Origin: Ruminococcus sp.
Lineage (GTDB): Bacteria > Bacillota > Clostridia > Oscillospirales > Ruminococcaceae
Assembly (NCBI RefSeq): GCF_017549005.1
Contig: NZ_JAFYYT010000002.1
Location: 62,001-126,000, forward strand
Reading direction: 5' to 3'
DNA: 64,000 nt
This document shows, piece by piece, positions 34,422-43,136 of this stretch (positions are counted from its first letter, which is position 1; each line of letters starts with the position of its first letter). A program made the translations under genes and the position numbers. The notes below the pieces were generated by a model, which made no database searches, was not told where the DNA came from, and saw only the letters and a list, made by a program, of their open reading frames with translations.

Positions 34422-37031
34422 TTATTCAGCTGCGGGAGCGTCGCCGCCTGCCGGTGCTGCACCGCCGCCTGCGTCACCGCCTGCCGCTGCACCGCCGCCT
34501 GCGTCACCGCCTGCAACTGCACCGCCGCCTGCGTCACCGCCTGCCGCTGCACCGCCGCCGGCATCTCCACCTGCGACTGCACCGCCGCCTGCGTTTCCGC
34601 CTGCCGCTGCACCGCCGCCTGAAGCACCGCCGTCAGCTGCGGCTGTAGTAGCCTGTGTCGTAGACTGATATGAATGTGCTCCGCTGCAATACGGTGGCTT
34701 GTAATCTGCATTGTCCTTGCATATGGACTTCCAGTAGCCTATAGCCCCCCTCGCGCAGTTCGCACCTGCTATATTGCCTGTGTTTGAACATATGGGAGCT
34801 TCGATAACGGTGCTGACCTTTTCAAAGTCCGAAGGAGTATCGTTATAGTTGTTGATAATGTAATCGCCGATCACAGTACGCCAAACCTTTGCGGAAACGA
34901 TCCTGTCCCAGGTAAGCTGTACATCGAATGATTTGTAACCTACAGTTATTCCGCTTGCAAAATCAGGAGTAAGACCTACGAAGCACTCATCAACGAAGTC
35001 CTGAGTTGTACCTGTCTTTCCGACAACGGTCTTATTGTAGATCTTAGCGTCGGTACCTGTACCGCTCTCGATAACAATTTTCATGAGACGGTTCATAACG
35101 TATGCAGTCTCGTCCTCCACAGCACGTTTCGGATTTCCGTCGCACTGATAGATTATCTGCTGATTGCTGTCCTTTATCATTGTGATGAGGTGAGCGTCGT
35201 AATGCATACCCTGATTGCCGTAAGGGATATAGGCGTTTACAAGGTTTTCCAGTGTAACGCCGTTTGTAAGAGCTCCGAGGGTAAGCGGAGATTCAAAGCC
35301 CTCTCCTCTTTCGCCCTTTGAAAGCTCAAGTCCGAGCTTGTCGTGAGCGTAGTCGAAAACATTTTCCTGACCGCCCTGAACGACGAGCTGTGCAGAGATA
35401 GTGTTCATCGAGTCTCTGAGACCCATCCAGAGCTGAACAGGACCGCCGTTGCCTGATACGCCGCCGTAGTTCTTTGGCCACCACTGACCGTCGTCAAGTC
35501 TTCTTACAGGTGAATTCTTTAGGACTGAGCCCCAGTGGAACTTACCGGAATCAATGCCATAGCCGTAGCCTGCAAGAGGCTTGATGGTCGAACCGACCTG
35601 ACGGGGCTCCTTGACAGCATAGTTAGTTACGAGAGAGTCTTTCTTTTCGCCTACAGTACCTACTGCACAGAGGACTTCGCCTCTGTAGTTTATAGCGCAG
35701 AATGCAACGTGGGGGAGAGCTTCCTCCTCGTCAACTGTTCCGTCGCCGTTGATATCAACGTATCTTCTGTAGCTGTACTCAGGAAGAACGTACTGGAAGG
35801 TGCTGAAGTCACGGAGCTGATTCTCAACGTAGTCCTGCATCTTCTTGTCGTACTTGATATATACCTGATATCCGCCTCTCTGTATCTTGGAGAGAGCTTC
35901 TTCTTCGGTTATATCGTACATATCCATGAATACTTTTTCCGCCTCAAAGAAAGCGGCGTCGAGTATCCAGCTGTAGGTCTTTGCCTTTGCTTCGAGCTCC
36001 TTGAGCTCTTCCTCGGGGTGATTTCTCTTGTATTCCTCGGAATCCGTGTAAATTATAGGAGTTACAAGGTATTCCTGATATTCGTCGTAGGTGATATAGC
36101 CGTTTTCATAGAGCTTGTAGAGAACGTACTCCTGACGGGGCTTGTTGTTTGCCTTACCGTCCACGACTATGGGAGAATTGGGATCGGTGTCGTCCTGACG
36201 GTAGATAACGAATGGACCGTAGTCCTCAGGGCTCTTGGGGATAGCTGCAAGAACAGCCGCCTCGGGAGTGGTGAGCTCGGAAACGTCCTTTCCGAAATAG
36301 TCGATAGAAGCCTTCTGTATACCGTTTCTCGGGCCGCCGAATGCGATATAGTTGAGGTATTCTTCAAGTATCTCGTCCTTTGTGTAGCTCTTTTCGAGCT
36401 GCATAGCCGCAAAGATCTCGCGTATCTTACGCTCTGTGGTGTGCTGGTCGTTTCCTGACAGGTTCTTTACGAGCTGCTGAGTGATAGTCGAACCGCCCTG
36501 CTCGGTATTGTAGAAGTGCAGGAACATATTCAGGAATGCCGAGAATGTACGCTTGTAGTCGACACCCTCGTGAGCGTAGAAACGCTCGTCCTCGGTGCAG
36601 ATGAAAGCCTGTCTTACGTGCTGGGGTATCTTGTCGATGGATACGGGGATACGCTGCACCTTATTCGGATTGTGGTACAGCTGCTCCAGCTCGGGATTGC
36701 CCTGCTCGTCCAGCACCAGTTCACCGTACTCGTTGATATGGTTGGCGTAGAAGAAAGTATCGCTTCCCGATTCAAGCTCCTGCAGCGTAACAGTTGTGGA
36801 GTCGTCCATGAATTTGAGGACGTAGACCGTGAGAGCGGTACTTACGATAGTACCGGTGATGATGATGACAAGGATAAGAGAAAGCAGGGTAGTCGCAATG
36901 ACTGTCATCAGCTTTTTGAATATTTTAAAGACCTTGCTGTGCTTCTTCTTTTTCTTTTTATGGGGATTTTTATGCACTTCCATATCTGCGGCTTCAAGAT
37001 GGCGGGAAGCGTGAAGATTTTTAGAATTCAT
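34422..37031 (-). CDS. Class A penicillin-binding protein with Gly/Ala-rich repeat tail
   Basis: Bifunctional cell-wall synthase, about 869 residues. A Lys-rich cytoplasmic start (NPHKKKKKKHSKVF) and one membrane anchor precede the GT51 glycosyltransferase (EDERFYAHEGVD, GGSTITQQLVKNL) and the transpeptidase with STIK (catalytic serine), SMN and KTGTT boxes. The C-terminal 75 residues are a tandem of about ten-residue units, GGDAGGGAAA/V, encoded by an approximately 30-bp repeat. ATG at 37031 is chosen; the longer frame runs into the promoter. The nearest good ribosome binding site (AAAGGAG) is about 31 bases upstream, separated by a hairpin. Confidence 0.93.
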   Translation of the reverse strand: MNSKNLHASRHLEAADMEVHKNPHKKKKKKHSKVFKIFKKLMTVIATTLLSLILVIIITGTIVSTALTVYVLKFMDDSTTVTLQELESGSDTFFYANHINEYGELVLDEQGNPELEQLYHNPNKVQRIPVSIDKIPQHVRQAFICTEDERFYAHEGVDYKRTFSAFLNMFLHFYNTEQGGSTITQQLVKNLSGNDQHTTERKIREIFAAMQLEKSYTKDEILEEYLNYIAFGGPRNGIQKASIDYFGKDVSELTTPEAAVLAAIPKSPEDYGPFVIYRQDDTDPNSPIVVDGKANNKPRQEYVLYKLYENGYITYDEYQEYLVTPIIYTDSEEYKRNHPEEELKELEAKAKTYSWILDAAFFEAEKVFMDMYDITEEEALSKIQRGGYQVYIKYDKKMQDYVENQLRDFSTFQYVLPEYSYRRYVDINGDGTVDEEEALPHVAFCAINYRGEVLCAVGTVGEKKDSLVTNYAVKEPRQVGSTIKPLAGYGYGIDSGKFHWGSVLKNSPVRRLDDGQWWPKNYGGVSGNGGPVQLWMGLRDSMNTISAQLVVQGGQENVFDYAHDKLGLELSKGERGEGFESPLTLGALTNGVTLENLVNAYIPYGNQGMHYDAHLITMIKDSNQQIIYQCDGNPKRAVEDETAYVMNRLMKIVIESGTGTDAKIYNKTVVGKTGTTQDFVDECFVGLTPDFASGITVGYKSFDVQLTWDRIVSAKVWRTVIGDYIINNYNDTPSDFEKVSTVIEAPICSNTGNIAGANCARGAIGYWKSICKDNADYKPPYCSGAHSYQSTTQATTAAADGGASGGGAAAGGNAGGGAVAGGDAGGGAAAGGDAGGGAVAGGDAGGGAAAGGDAGGGAAPAGGDAPAAE

Positions 37032-37069
37032 TTTGTCAGAATAGCCGTCGGTGACGGCAAAGCTCCTTT
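37029..37069 (-). promoter_or_regulatory. Hairpin between Shine-Dalgarno and start of the PBP gene
   Basis: AAAGGAG (37069-37063) is followed by GCCGTC-ACC-GACGGC (37058-37044) and then 12 bases to the ATG. The hairpin could shorten the effective spacing or modulate initiation. Confidence 0.4.
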
Positions 37070-37107
37070 CAAAGATTTTAGTTTCTATACATAAACATAC
37101 ATTATAC

Positions 37108-37136
37108 ATTATAGCACGTTTCAGCAGAAATGTTAA
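37108..37136 (-). promoter_or_regulatory. Promoter of the PBP gene
   Basis: TTAACA and TATAAT with a 17-base spacer on the minus strand, about 77 bases before the chosen ATG. Confidence 0.75.
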
Positions 37137-37222
37137 GACTTTTTAAGAAAAATCGGCAATTTGTATAATATAGAAAAATAGGGCAATAATATTTACGGAT
37201 ATTTCGGCAAGGGAGTGATAAA

Positions 37223-37561
37223 ATGACGTACAGGAACGCAAAAAGGATATATTTCACACTTGTTGCGGCAGCTGCCGTATCGTGCTTTCTCATAGTCTGT
37301 ACCCTCGGTCGGACAGTGCATGATAGCAGGGTTGAAACACGTCTTGCTGCGGCTTCCGTAAGTGAAAAAGTCCACGGATTTGTGGTCCGCGAAAGCGGAG
37401 GCAGGGCGGCAGTATTCAGGAATGGCGAGGAGAAGCCCTATCTCCTTATAGATATAGACCTTGCGCTCATGTCTGATTTTGACAGGAAAGAGCTTGCAAA
37501 GGGGATATATCTTGAAAACGACAGGGAGCTGAAACGCTTTATCGAGGATATATCGTCATGA
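37223..37561 (+). CDS. BofC C-terminal domain-like protein
   Basis: A 112-residue protein with one N-terminal membrane segment (about 9-27) and a small exported domain. The strand-turn series GFVVRESGGRAAVFRNG, DIDLALMSDFDRKELAKGI and ENDRELKRFIEDISS matches the BofC C-terminal domain, in which the analogous phrases are reentrant and end in LEDY. BofC in B. subtilis restrains SpoIVB signalling during sporulation; many Clostridia have such domains of unknown role. GGGAG precedes the ATG. It converges on the flavin reductase gene with a 6-base overlap. Confidence 0.7.
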   Translation: MTYRNAKRIYFTLVAAAAVSCFLIVCTLGRTVHDSRVETRLAAASVSEKVHGFVVRESGGRAAVFRNGEEKPYLLIDIDLALMSDFDRKELAKGIYLENDRELKRFIEDISS

Positions 37562-38146
37562 CTTCTGAGGCGGCTTGCGGTGCTTTTTCTTCTTTCTGAC
37601 GGAGAAGCCGAAGTCGCCAAGCTTTCTGCCCAGAGCGAAGTACTCCCCGTGAGCGAAAGCCATTAGACCGCACTGCTGTAAATTGAGCTTGCCCTTGCTG
37701 TCTATGAACCTTTCGTCGGCGTCGATACCGACTATCTCCGCAAGGAACATGGTGTGCGAGCCGAGAATCTTTTCCTCTGTCACCCTGCATTCAAGACTGA
37801 GAGGACATTCCTCGATAAGGGGCGGAGCCACCTTCTGCGCGGGAGCTGTATGCAGTCCGCAAAGAGCGAATTTGTCCGTATCCCTGCCGCTTTTTACGCC
37901 GCAGATATCAGTTTCGCGGCACATGGCGGATGTGGTGAGGTTTATGACGAATTCCCCAGACTTCCTGATGATATCGTGGGAATAGCGCTCGGGGCGCACG
38001 GAAATATATGTCATAGGAGGACGGGTGCATACTATTCCTGTCCAGCCTATAGTGAGTACGTTCGGTTCGTCCATAGTGCCGCAGGTCACGAGGGCGGCAG
38101 GTACGGGAGCGAGCAGAGTGCTGCCCTTCCAGAATTGTTTAGCCAT
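37556..38146 (-). CDS. Flavin reductase family protein (FMN-binding)
   Basis: Small flavoprotein of 196 residues. The split-barrel motifs are VPAALVTCG, NVLTIGWTGIVCTRPPMTYISVRP and SGEFVINLTT, typical of the flavin reductase/DIM6 family in anaerobes; HTMFLAEIVGIDADE forms the C-terminal strand. The C-terminus is a Lys/Arg-rich tail. It overlaps the end of the EFR1-type ferredoxin gene by 8 bases, suggesting that the ferredoxin could supply its electrons, although this is only inferred from context. Confidence 0.9.
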   Translation of the reverse strand: MAKQFWKGSTLLAPVPAALVTCGTMDEPNVLTIGWTGIVCTRPPMTYISVRPERYSHDIIRKSGEFVINLTTSAMCRETDICGVKSGRDTDKFALCGLHTAPAQKVAPPLIEECPLSLECRVTEEKILGSHTMFLAEIVGIDADERFIDSKGKLNLQQCGLMAFAHGEYFALGRKLGDFGFSVRKKKKHRKPPQKS

Positions 38147-38975
38147 TTTTTCTCCTTTTTGCCGACTGTGCGGCAGAGCTGTTGTTTATGCCTGATGAAG
38201 CGGTATTTCCGCTGATGAGGTACTTGTAGTCCTTGAAGTTGTATTTGCCCTTTTCACGGGTGACGGTGCCGTATTCGATGGCTCCTGTGGGACAGTTGCC
38301 TATACACGCCATACAGTGTGTGCAGCTGTTGCCCCATACGGGCTTTCTGTCGCGTATGGAGATGTTGTTGAGGGGGCATACCTGTTCGCATTTTCCGCAG
38401 CTTACGCATTTGCTGTCCGCGAAGAACTCCTTTGCGGACATCTTGTACCTTGACCAGACGGGATTGAACGGTATGGTTATGAGCTTTTCAAACATAAAAA
38501 CGTATCTTGCGCGGAGCTTTTCGCCTTTTTCTATAGTCCCGGCTATCTCGCCGAGCTGCTTGCAGGCGCTCATAAGACGTGACTTTATCTCGTCGTTCGT
38601 CTGAGGCGGATAGTGGCTTATGAAGTAGTTCCTCGGCATTACCACCTCGGAGTAGCCCATGAACTCCATTTTCTTTCTTCTGAACAGTTTTTTTGCGAGA
38701 TATCCCGTAATACCGCCGTAGCCTGCGCTGTCGGCAATGAAGTAGACCTTCCTGCTGCCCGAGAGCTTCACGTTTTTCAGGTATTTGCTGAGAAACCTCG
38801 GCATTTCGCAGACATATACGGGAGTACATATTATGAACGGTCTTTCGGAGCGTATCTCCGAGAGATCATTTTTTTTGACCCTGCCGAGCAGATCAACGCA
38901 TTCGTCGCCGAGCTTCTCAGCGAGCTCCGTAGCGAGAAAGCGGGTGTTGCCCGTTGCGGAAAAATAAAGTACCAT
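38139..38975 (-). CDS. EFR1 family flavodoxin-ferredoxin protein
   Basis: Electron-transfer protein of 278 residues. The N-terminal flavodoxin fold has the FMN loop YFSATGNTRF and DSAGYGGITGY; the C-terminal part carries two 4Fe-4S motifs, CVSCGKCEQVCPL and CTHCMACIGNCPTGAI. This domain pairing defines the EFR1 family. AAGGAG precedes the ATG. It is cotranscribed with the flavin reductase gene. Confidence 0.93.
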   Translation of the reverse strand: MVLYFSATGNTRFLATELAEKLGDECVDLLGRVKKNDLSEIRSERPFIICTPVYVCEMPRFLSKYLKNVKLSGSRKVYFIADSAGYGGITGYLAKKLFRRKKMEFMGYSEVVMPRNYFISHYPPQTNDEIKSRLMSACKQLGEIAGTIEKGEKLRARYVFMFEKLITIPFNPVWSRYKMSAKEFFADSKCVSCGKCEQVCPLNNISIRDRKPVWGNSCTHCMACIGNCPTGAIEYGTVTREKGKYNFKDYKYLISGNTASSGINNSSAAQSAKRRKNG

Positions 38976-39155
38976 AAGAATCTCCTTCCGGGTGATGTGA
39001 GCGTTACAAGAACAATTATACCATTATTACGCGGCTATTTCAATCATTATGCTGAAATTTCAGCGCGATTGCAGAATATGACATTTTTCACGGGAGCGGA
39101 GTGGTATAATCAGGCGTGAAAAAGCTTCACATGGCAAAGAAAAGGAGGAAAAGCA

Positions 39156-39461
39156 ATGAAAATAGACATAAAAAACGAAAACGGCACAGCCGTGGCGACT
39201 CTCAGCGGAGATCTCGACCACCACAATGCAAAGGAGCTCCGCGCAGAGCTTGACCGCTTCATAGTAACTGCCCAGCCGAGGGAGCTTGCCATAGATTTCG
39301 GCGGCATCACCTTTATGGACAGCTCGGGCATAGGGCTGATCATGGGCAGGAGCAAGCTCATGAAGGAGTGCGGCGGCAGGCTTGAGGTCATCAATCCGCA
39401 GCCCTATATCAGGCGCGTGATGAAGCTTGCAGGCATAGAGCGAATAGTAAAAATACGGTAA
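39156..39461 (+). CDS. spoIIAA: Anti-sigma factor antagonist (STAS), SpoIIAA-type
   Basis: A 101-residue STAS protein. The phosphorylatable serine sits in FMDSSGIGLIMG (first serine of the pair), preceded by the strand AVATLSGDLDHHNAKELR. Length and fold are normal. It is the first gene of an intact spoIIAA-spoIIAB-sigF operon, with a 6-base gap to spoIIAB. A TATAAT lies at 39105-39110, but no convincing -35 box was found, so another sigma factor such as SigH could be involved. Confidence 0.93.
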   Translation: MKIDIKNENGTAVATLSGDLDHHNAKELRAELDRFIVTAQPRELAIDFGGITFMDSSGIGLIMGRSKLMKECGGRLEVINPQPYIRRVMKLAGIERIVKIR

Positions 39462-39467
39462 AGGAGA

Positions 39468-39911
39468 ATGAAAATGGAAATACTCAACGAGATAAAGTTT
39501 AAAATGCCGTCCCTCTCAGTGAACGAAGCGGCAGCCCGTGCAGTGGTATCGTCCTTTCTGATACAGGCAGACCCCACGGTGGAGGAGCTGTCCGATATAC
39601 GCACGGCTGTTTCTGAAGCCGTAACAAACGCAGTAGTACACGGCTACAGGCACAAAAAGGGAGACATCGAGCTGACAGTGCGTCTGCTGCCCGAAAGGGA
39701 GGTCTACATAAGGATAAAGGACAAGGGCTGCGGCATTGCGGACATAGAACAGGCTATGGAGCCGCTTTTCACCACAGCTCCCGAGGAAGAGCGCTCGGGG
39801 CTCGGCTTTTCGGTCATGCAGTCCTTCATGGACAGGCTGAAAGTGAAGAGCGCTCCCGAAAAGGGCACGACAGTCACCATGAGAAAGAGGCTCTCAGAGC
39901 ATGGCGTCTGA
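39468..39911 (+). CDS. spoIIAB: Anti-sigma F factor kinase SpoIIAB
   Basis: HATPase-fold serine kinase of 147 residues that holds SigF inactive and phosphorylates SpoIIAA. The N box is SEAVTNAVVHGY, the G1 box KDKGCGIADIEQA and the G2 box SGLGFSVMQSFMD. AGGAG precedes the ATG. The 3' end overlaps sigF by 11 bases. Confidence 0.95.
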   Translation: MKMEILNEIKFKMPSLSVNEAAARAVVSSFLIQADPTVEELSDIRTAVSEAVTNAVVHGYRHKKGDIELTVRLLPEREVYIRIKDKGCGIADIEQAMEPLFTTAPEEERSGLGFSVMQSFMDRLKVKSAPEKGTTVTMRKRLSEHGV

Positions 39912-40560
39912 TATCAGAAAGCCTGCCGCCGAGGAAAATCTCGGGCTTGTCCATCTTTGCGCCAACCGTTTCCGCGGACGGGGGATAGAGTACGACGACC
40001 TGTATTCCGCAGGCTGCATAGGGCTGCTGAAAGCTGTGAAAGCCTTTGACAGCGGCAGGGGAGTGAAGTTCTCCACCTACGCCGTCCCTGTCATACTCGG
40101 CGAGATAAAGCGCCTTTTCCGTGACGGCGGCTCGGTCCGCGTCAGCCGCAGCTTAAAGGAGCTCTCACTCCGTTTGCAGCGCTTGTGCGAGGAATTCAGG
40201 CAGCGTGAGATGAGAGAGCCGACAGTTGCAGAACTTGCAGCGCTTTCGGGCGAGAGCGAAGCTGCCGTTTCCGAAGCACTCTGCGTGAGTCAGCCTGTGA
40301 TATCCCTCACCTCTGGCGACGATGATGAAGGACAGACGGATATCCCTGTGGAAGCTCCCGACGAGAGCATAACCGACCTCCTTGCCCTGCGGCAGATAAT
40401 GGCAGAGCTTGACGAAAAAGACCGTGCATTGCTGAAACTTCGCTATTTCAGGGGGCTTACCCAGTCAAAGACAGCGGCGGTGCTGGGAATGACGCAGGTA
40501 CAGGTATCGCGCCGTGAGAAGAAACTGCTCAAAGCTATGCGTGAAGAGCTCCTCAGCTGA
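39901..40560 (+). CDS. sigF: RNA polymerase sigma factor SigF
   Basis: Forespore-type sigma factor of 219 residues. Region 2 has DDLYSAGCIGLLKAVKAFD and FSTYAVPVILGEIKR; region 3 has EMREPTVAELAALSG; region 4 ends LLKLRYFRGLTQSKTAAVLG and QVQVSRREKKLLKAM. The usual SigF length is slightly longer (about 235-255). It is translationally coupled to spoIIAB. Its presence is notable because cellulolytic ruminococci are not generally regarded as spore formers. Confidence 0.92.
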   Translation: MASDIRKPAAEENLGLVHLCANRFRGRGIEYDDLYSAGCIGLLKAVKAFDSGRGVKFSTYAVPVILGEIKRLFRDGGSVRVSRSLKELSLRLQRLCEEFRQREMREPTVAELAALSGESEAAVSEALCVSQPVISLTSGDDDEGQTDIPVEAPDESITDLLALRQIMAELDEKDRALLKLRYFRGLTQSKTAAVLGMTQVQVSRREKKLLKAMREELLS

Positions 40561-40607
40561 ACATCTTGGTAAAATGTATAATTTATTGCTGAAATCTTCC
40601 AACAGCG

Positions 40608-40636
40608 TTGACATTTCCGAAAAAAGGCGTTATAAT
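40608..40636 (+). promoter_or_regulatory. Promoter of the GH5 gene
   Basis: TTGACA and TATAAT with exactly 17 bases between, about 40 bases before the ATG. This rules out longer starts for the GH5 frame. Confidence 0.9.
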
Positions 40637-40676
40637 GATAGTACCAATATTTTTGTTAAAAGAGAGGGATTTTAAC

Positions 40677-42971
40677 ATGGCAAAACATATTTTAACAAGG
40701 CTGCTGGCAGGTATGGCAGCGACGGTCATGCTTGTTCCCACACTGAACAACGGTATGACTGAGGAAAAAACTGTAAAGAAGGCGCTCGCTGCCGACACAA
40801 GCGGCGACGACTGGCTCCATGTCAACGATAAGGCACAGATCGTGGACAAAGACGGCAAAGAGGTCTGGCTGACAGGTGTAAACTGGTTCGGCTACAACGC
40901 AGGACGTCAGGTATTCGACGGCGTATGGTCGAAGAATATGCATAGTATGCTCAATCAGATCGCAGACCACGGCTTCAACCTTCTCCGTGTGCCTATGTCC
41001 ACACAGATCATTCTCCAGTGGAAGAACAAGGGCTCTGACAAGGGCTCGGGCGTCGGTGAAGTAAACATGATGGTCAATGCTTATGAGAACCCCGAACTTA
41101 CTGTTGAGGGCGGAGTAAGCGGCGAAGGTCAGTACACTCTCATGTACAGCTTCGACATCTGGAACAAGGCTGTAGAGTGGTGCAAGGAAAACGGTATGAA
41201 GATCATGATCGACATACACAGTGCCACATCAGCTTCCATGGGACATCAGAAGCCTCTCTGGTACGATGAGAACTTCTCAGAGGACGACTGGCTCGAGGCT
41301 CTGGAGTGGTTCACAGAGTACTACAAGGACGACGATACTATCATCGCTATCGACCTCAAGAACGAGCCTCACGGCAAGCCCGAGGAGGGTACCTTTGCCA
41401 AGTGGGACGACTCGAAGGACAAGAACAACTGGAAGTATGCAGCAGAAAAGGGCGCAATGGCTTGTCTCAAGCACAACCCGAACCTGCTTATCATGATTGA
41501 GGGCATCGAGTGCTACCCTGACTTTGAAAAGGGCGCAGACTGGACAACTCCTGCCGTTGACTATGCTCACTATGACGAGCCGTCAAAGATTTTCGGCGCA
41601 TGGTGGGGCGGAAATCTCCGCGGCGTAAAGGATCACCCCGTTGATATCGGCGAGTACAAGAAGCAGATAGTTTATTCACCTCATGATTACGGTCCGCTGG
41701 TATGGTCACAGAAGTGGTTCTACATGGACGACGATTCCAAGACCTTCGACCGTCAGTCGCTCCTTGACGACTACTGGTACGATACATGGGCTTACCTTAT
41801 CGAGGAGCAGCAGTATCCTCTCCTCATGGGCGAGTGGGGCGGCTTCATCGACAAGGAGCACGATCCGACAGGCGAGAACAAGCACTGGATGCAGGAGCTC
41901 CGCGACTATATGATCGACAAGCATATCCACCATACTTTCTGGTGCTTCAATGAGAATTCGGGCGATACAGGCGGACTTGTATACGACGATTTTGGCAAGT
42001 GGGACGAGGAAAAGTACGCTTTCGTAAAGGAAGCTCTCTGGCAGACAGACGGCGGCAAGTTCATCGGACTTGACCACTCTATCCCGCTGGGTCAGTCGGG
42101 CAACGGTATCTCGCTTTCCGATTACTATTCGGGCAATACGAATCCTACCCCCAAGACCACAACTACCACAACATCAGCTACAACAACAACTACTACTTCC
42201 GCAGCTACTACAACAACTTCATCTTCAACAACAACTACTACTTCAACAACAACTACAACCACAACAACTGCACCTGATCCTTCAGTGACAACTACTACAT
42301 GGATTCCTCAGACTCCTGATCTTGTACTGACAGGACTGAGCGGTCAGAATACAAGCGTGTACTCATTCGATAAGGTTGAGACATATCCTACAAAGACAGT
42401 ATATACACAGGGGGCTTCCCTTGATCTTAGCGGTATCAGCTTCAAGGCAGGAAGTAAAACCTTCGACGAAACATTCCTTTCAGAGATCTCAGATCAGGGA
42501 AGTTTCAACAAAACGTGCTATATAGTTGGCAAGGACGGCAAGGTTATTTCAGAAAACTCCGATATTTCTGATCTTCCTGAAGGCAAGTATACAGTAATGT
42601 TTGTTCCGAGACTTACTAACCTGAATAGACTTTCGATTATAACAAATGTCAAGATAGCGTATGAGATAACGATAGAAAAGAAATCGGACGTTGAGACTAC
42701 TGAGATTGGAAACAATTCCGATAACTCAACAGCATGGGGCGACGCAAACTGCGACGGCAGTGTAGATATGGCGGACGCAGTTCTCATCATGCAGAGTCTT
42801 GCAAATCCTAACAAGTACGGCGTAGGCGGTACAGACGCAAAGGCTATCACGGTACAGGGCAAGGAGAATGCAGACGTTGATACAAGTACAAAGGGACTTA
42901 CATCAAACGACGCTCTCCGCATACAGCTCTATCTTCTCAAAAAGATAGCAACTCTCGATCCTAACGGCTGA
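40677..42971 (+). CDS. Cellulosomal GH5 endoglucanase with unknown module and dockerin
   Basis: Secreted cellulase of 764 residues. Signal peptide (MAKHILTRLLAGMAATVML...), then GH5 catalytic domain (about 40-470) beginning WLTGVNWFGYNAGRQV, with acid/base glutamate in DLKNEPHG and nucleophile in LMGEWGG; the opening resembles subfamily 1. A Thr/Ser linker (about 490-535) leads to an unassigned module (about 540-675, TPDLVLTGLSGQNTSVYSF to NVKIAYEITIEKK) with an Ig-like look, then a dockerin (DANCDGSVDMAD, NPNKYG). GAGAGGG precedes the ATG. It has its own promoter and terminator, so it is a monocistronic unit beside the sigF operon. Confidence 0.93.
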   Translation: MAKHILTRLLAGMAATVMLVPTLNNGMTEEKTVKKALAADTSGDDWLHVNDKAQIVDKDGKEVWLTGVNWFGYNAGRQVFDGVWSKNMHSMLNQIADHGFNLLRVPMSTQIILQWKNKGSDKGSGVGEVNMMVNAYENPELTVEGGVSGEGQYTLMYSFDIWNKAVEWCKENGMKIMIDIHSATSASMGHQKPLWYDENFSEDDWLEALEWFTEYYKDDDTIIAIDLKNEPHGKPEEGTFAKWDDSKDKNNWKYAAEKGAMACLKHNPNLLIMIEGIECYPDFEKGADWTTPAVDYAHYDEPSKIFGAWWGGNLRGVKDHPVDIGEYKKQIVYSPHDYGPLVWSQKWFYMDDDSKTFDRQSLLDDYWYDTWAYLIEEQQYPLLMGEWGGFIDKEHDPTGENKHWMQELRDYMIDKHIHHTFWCFNENSGDTGGLVYDDFGKWDEEKYAFVKEALWQTDGGKFIGLDHSIPLGQSGNGISLSDYYSGNTNPTPKTTTTTTSATTTTTTSAATTTTSSSTTTTTSTTTTTTTTAPDPSVTTTTWIPQTPDLVLTGLSGQNTSVYSFDKVETYPTKTVYTQGASLDLSGISFKAGSKTFDETFLSEISDQGSFNKTCYIVGKDGKVISENSDISDLPEGKYTVMFVPRLTNLNRLSIITNVKIAYEITIEKKSDVETTEIGNNSDNSTAWGDANCDGSVDMADAVLIMQSLANPNKYGVGGTDAKAITVQGKENADVDTSTKGLTSNDALRIQLYLLKKIATLDPNG

Positions 42972-42995
42972 GAGAAAAACTGAATAACACTAAGG

Positions 42996-43026
42996 CACGG
43001 TACAGGAGACTGTACCGTGTTTTTTT
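42996..43026 (+). terminator. Terminator of the GH5 gene
   Basis: Perfect 10-bp stem CACGGTACAG/CTGTACCGTG, loop GAGA, followed by seven T residues. Confidence 0.95.
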
Positions 43027-43070
43027 GCGGCAGAGTTCATATGCCCTTGCCTTTTCCGTGAAGAAACCTC

Positions 43071-43099
43071 TTTACAAACAACGGACTTTCTGATATAAT
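43071..43099 (+). promoter_or_regulatory. Promoter of the lepA operon
   Basis: TTTACA and TATAAT with a 17-base spacer, about 38 bases before the TTG start. Confidence 0.8.
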
Positions 43100-43136
43100 T
43101 ATACTGAGTAAATATGTTTTGAAAAGAGGTAAAACT

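Noticed and set aside
35535..36458. Large plus-strand frame inside the PBP gene
   Set aside because: Antisense shadow of a conserved bifunctional PBP with all catalytic boxes intact.
40608..40676. Extended N-terminus of the GH5 enzyme beginning at a TTG
   Set aside because: The TTG is the first part of the -35 box TTGACA; the stretch is promoter and leader.
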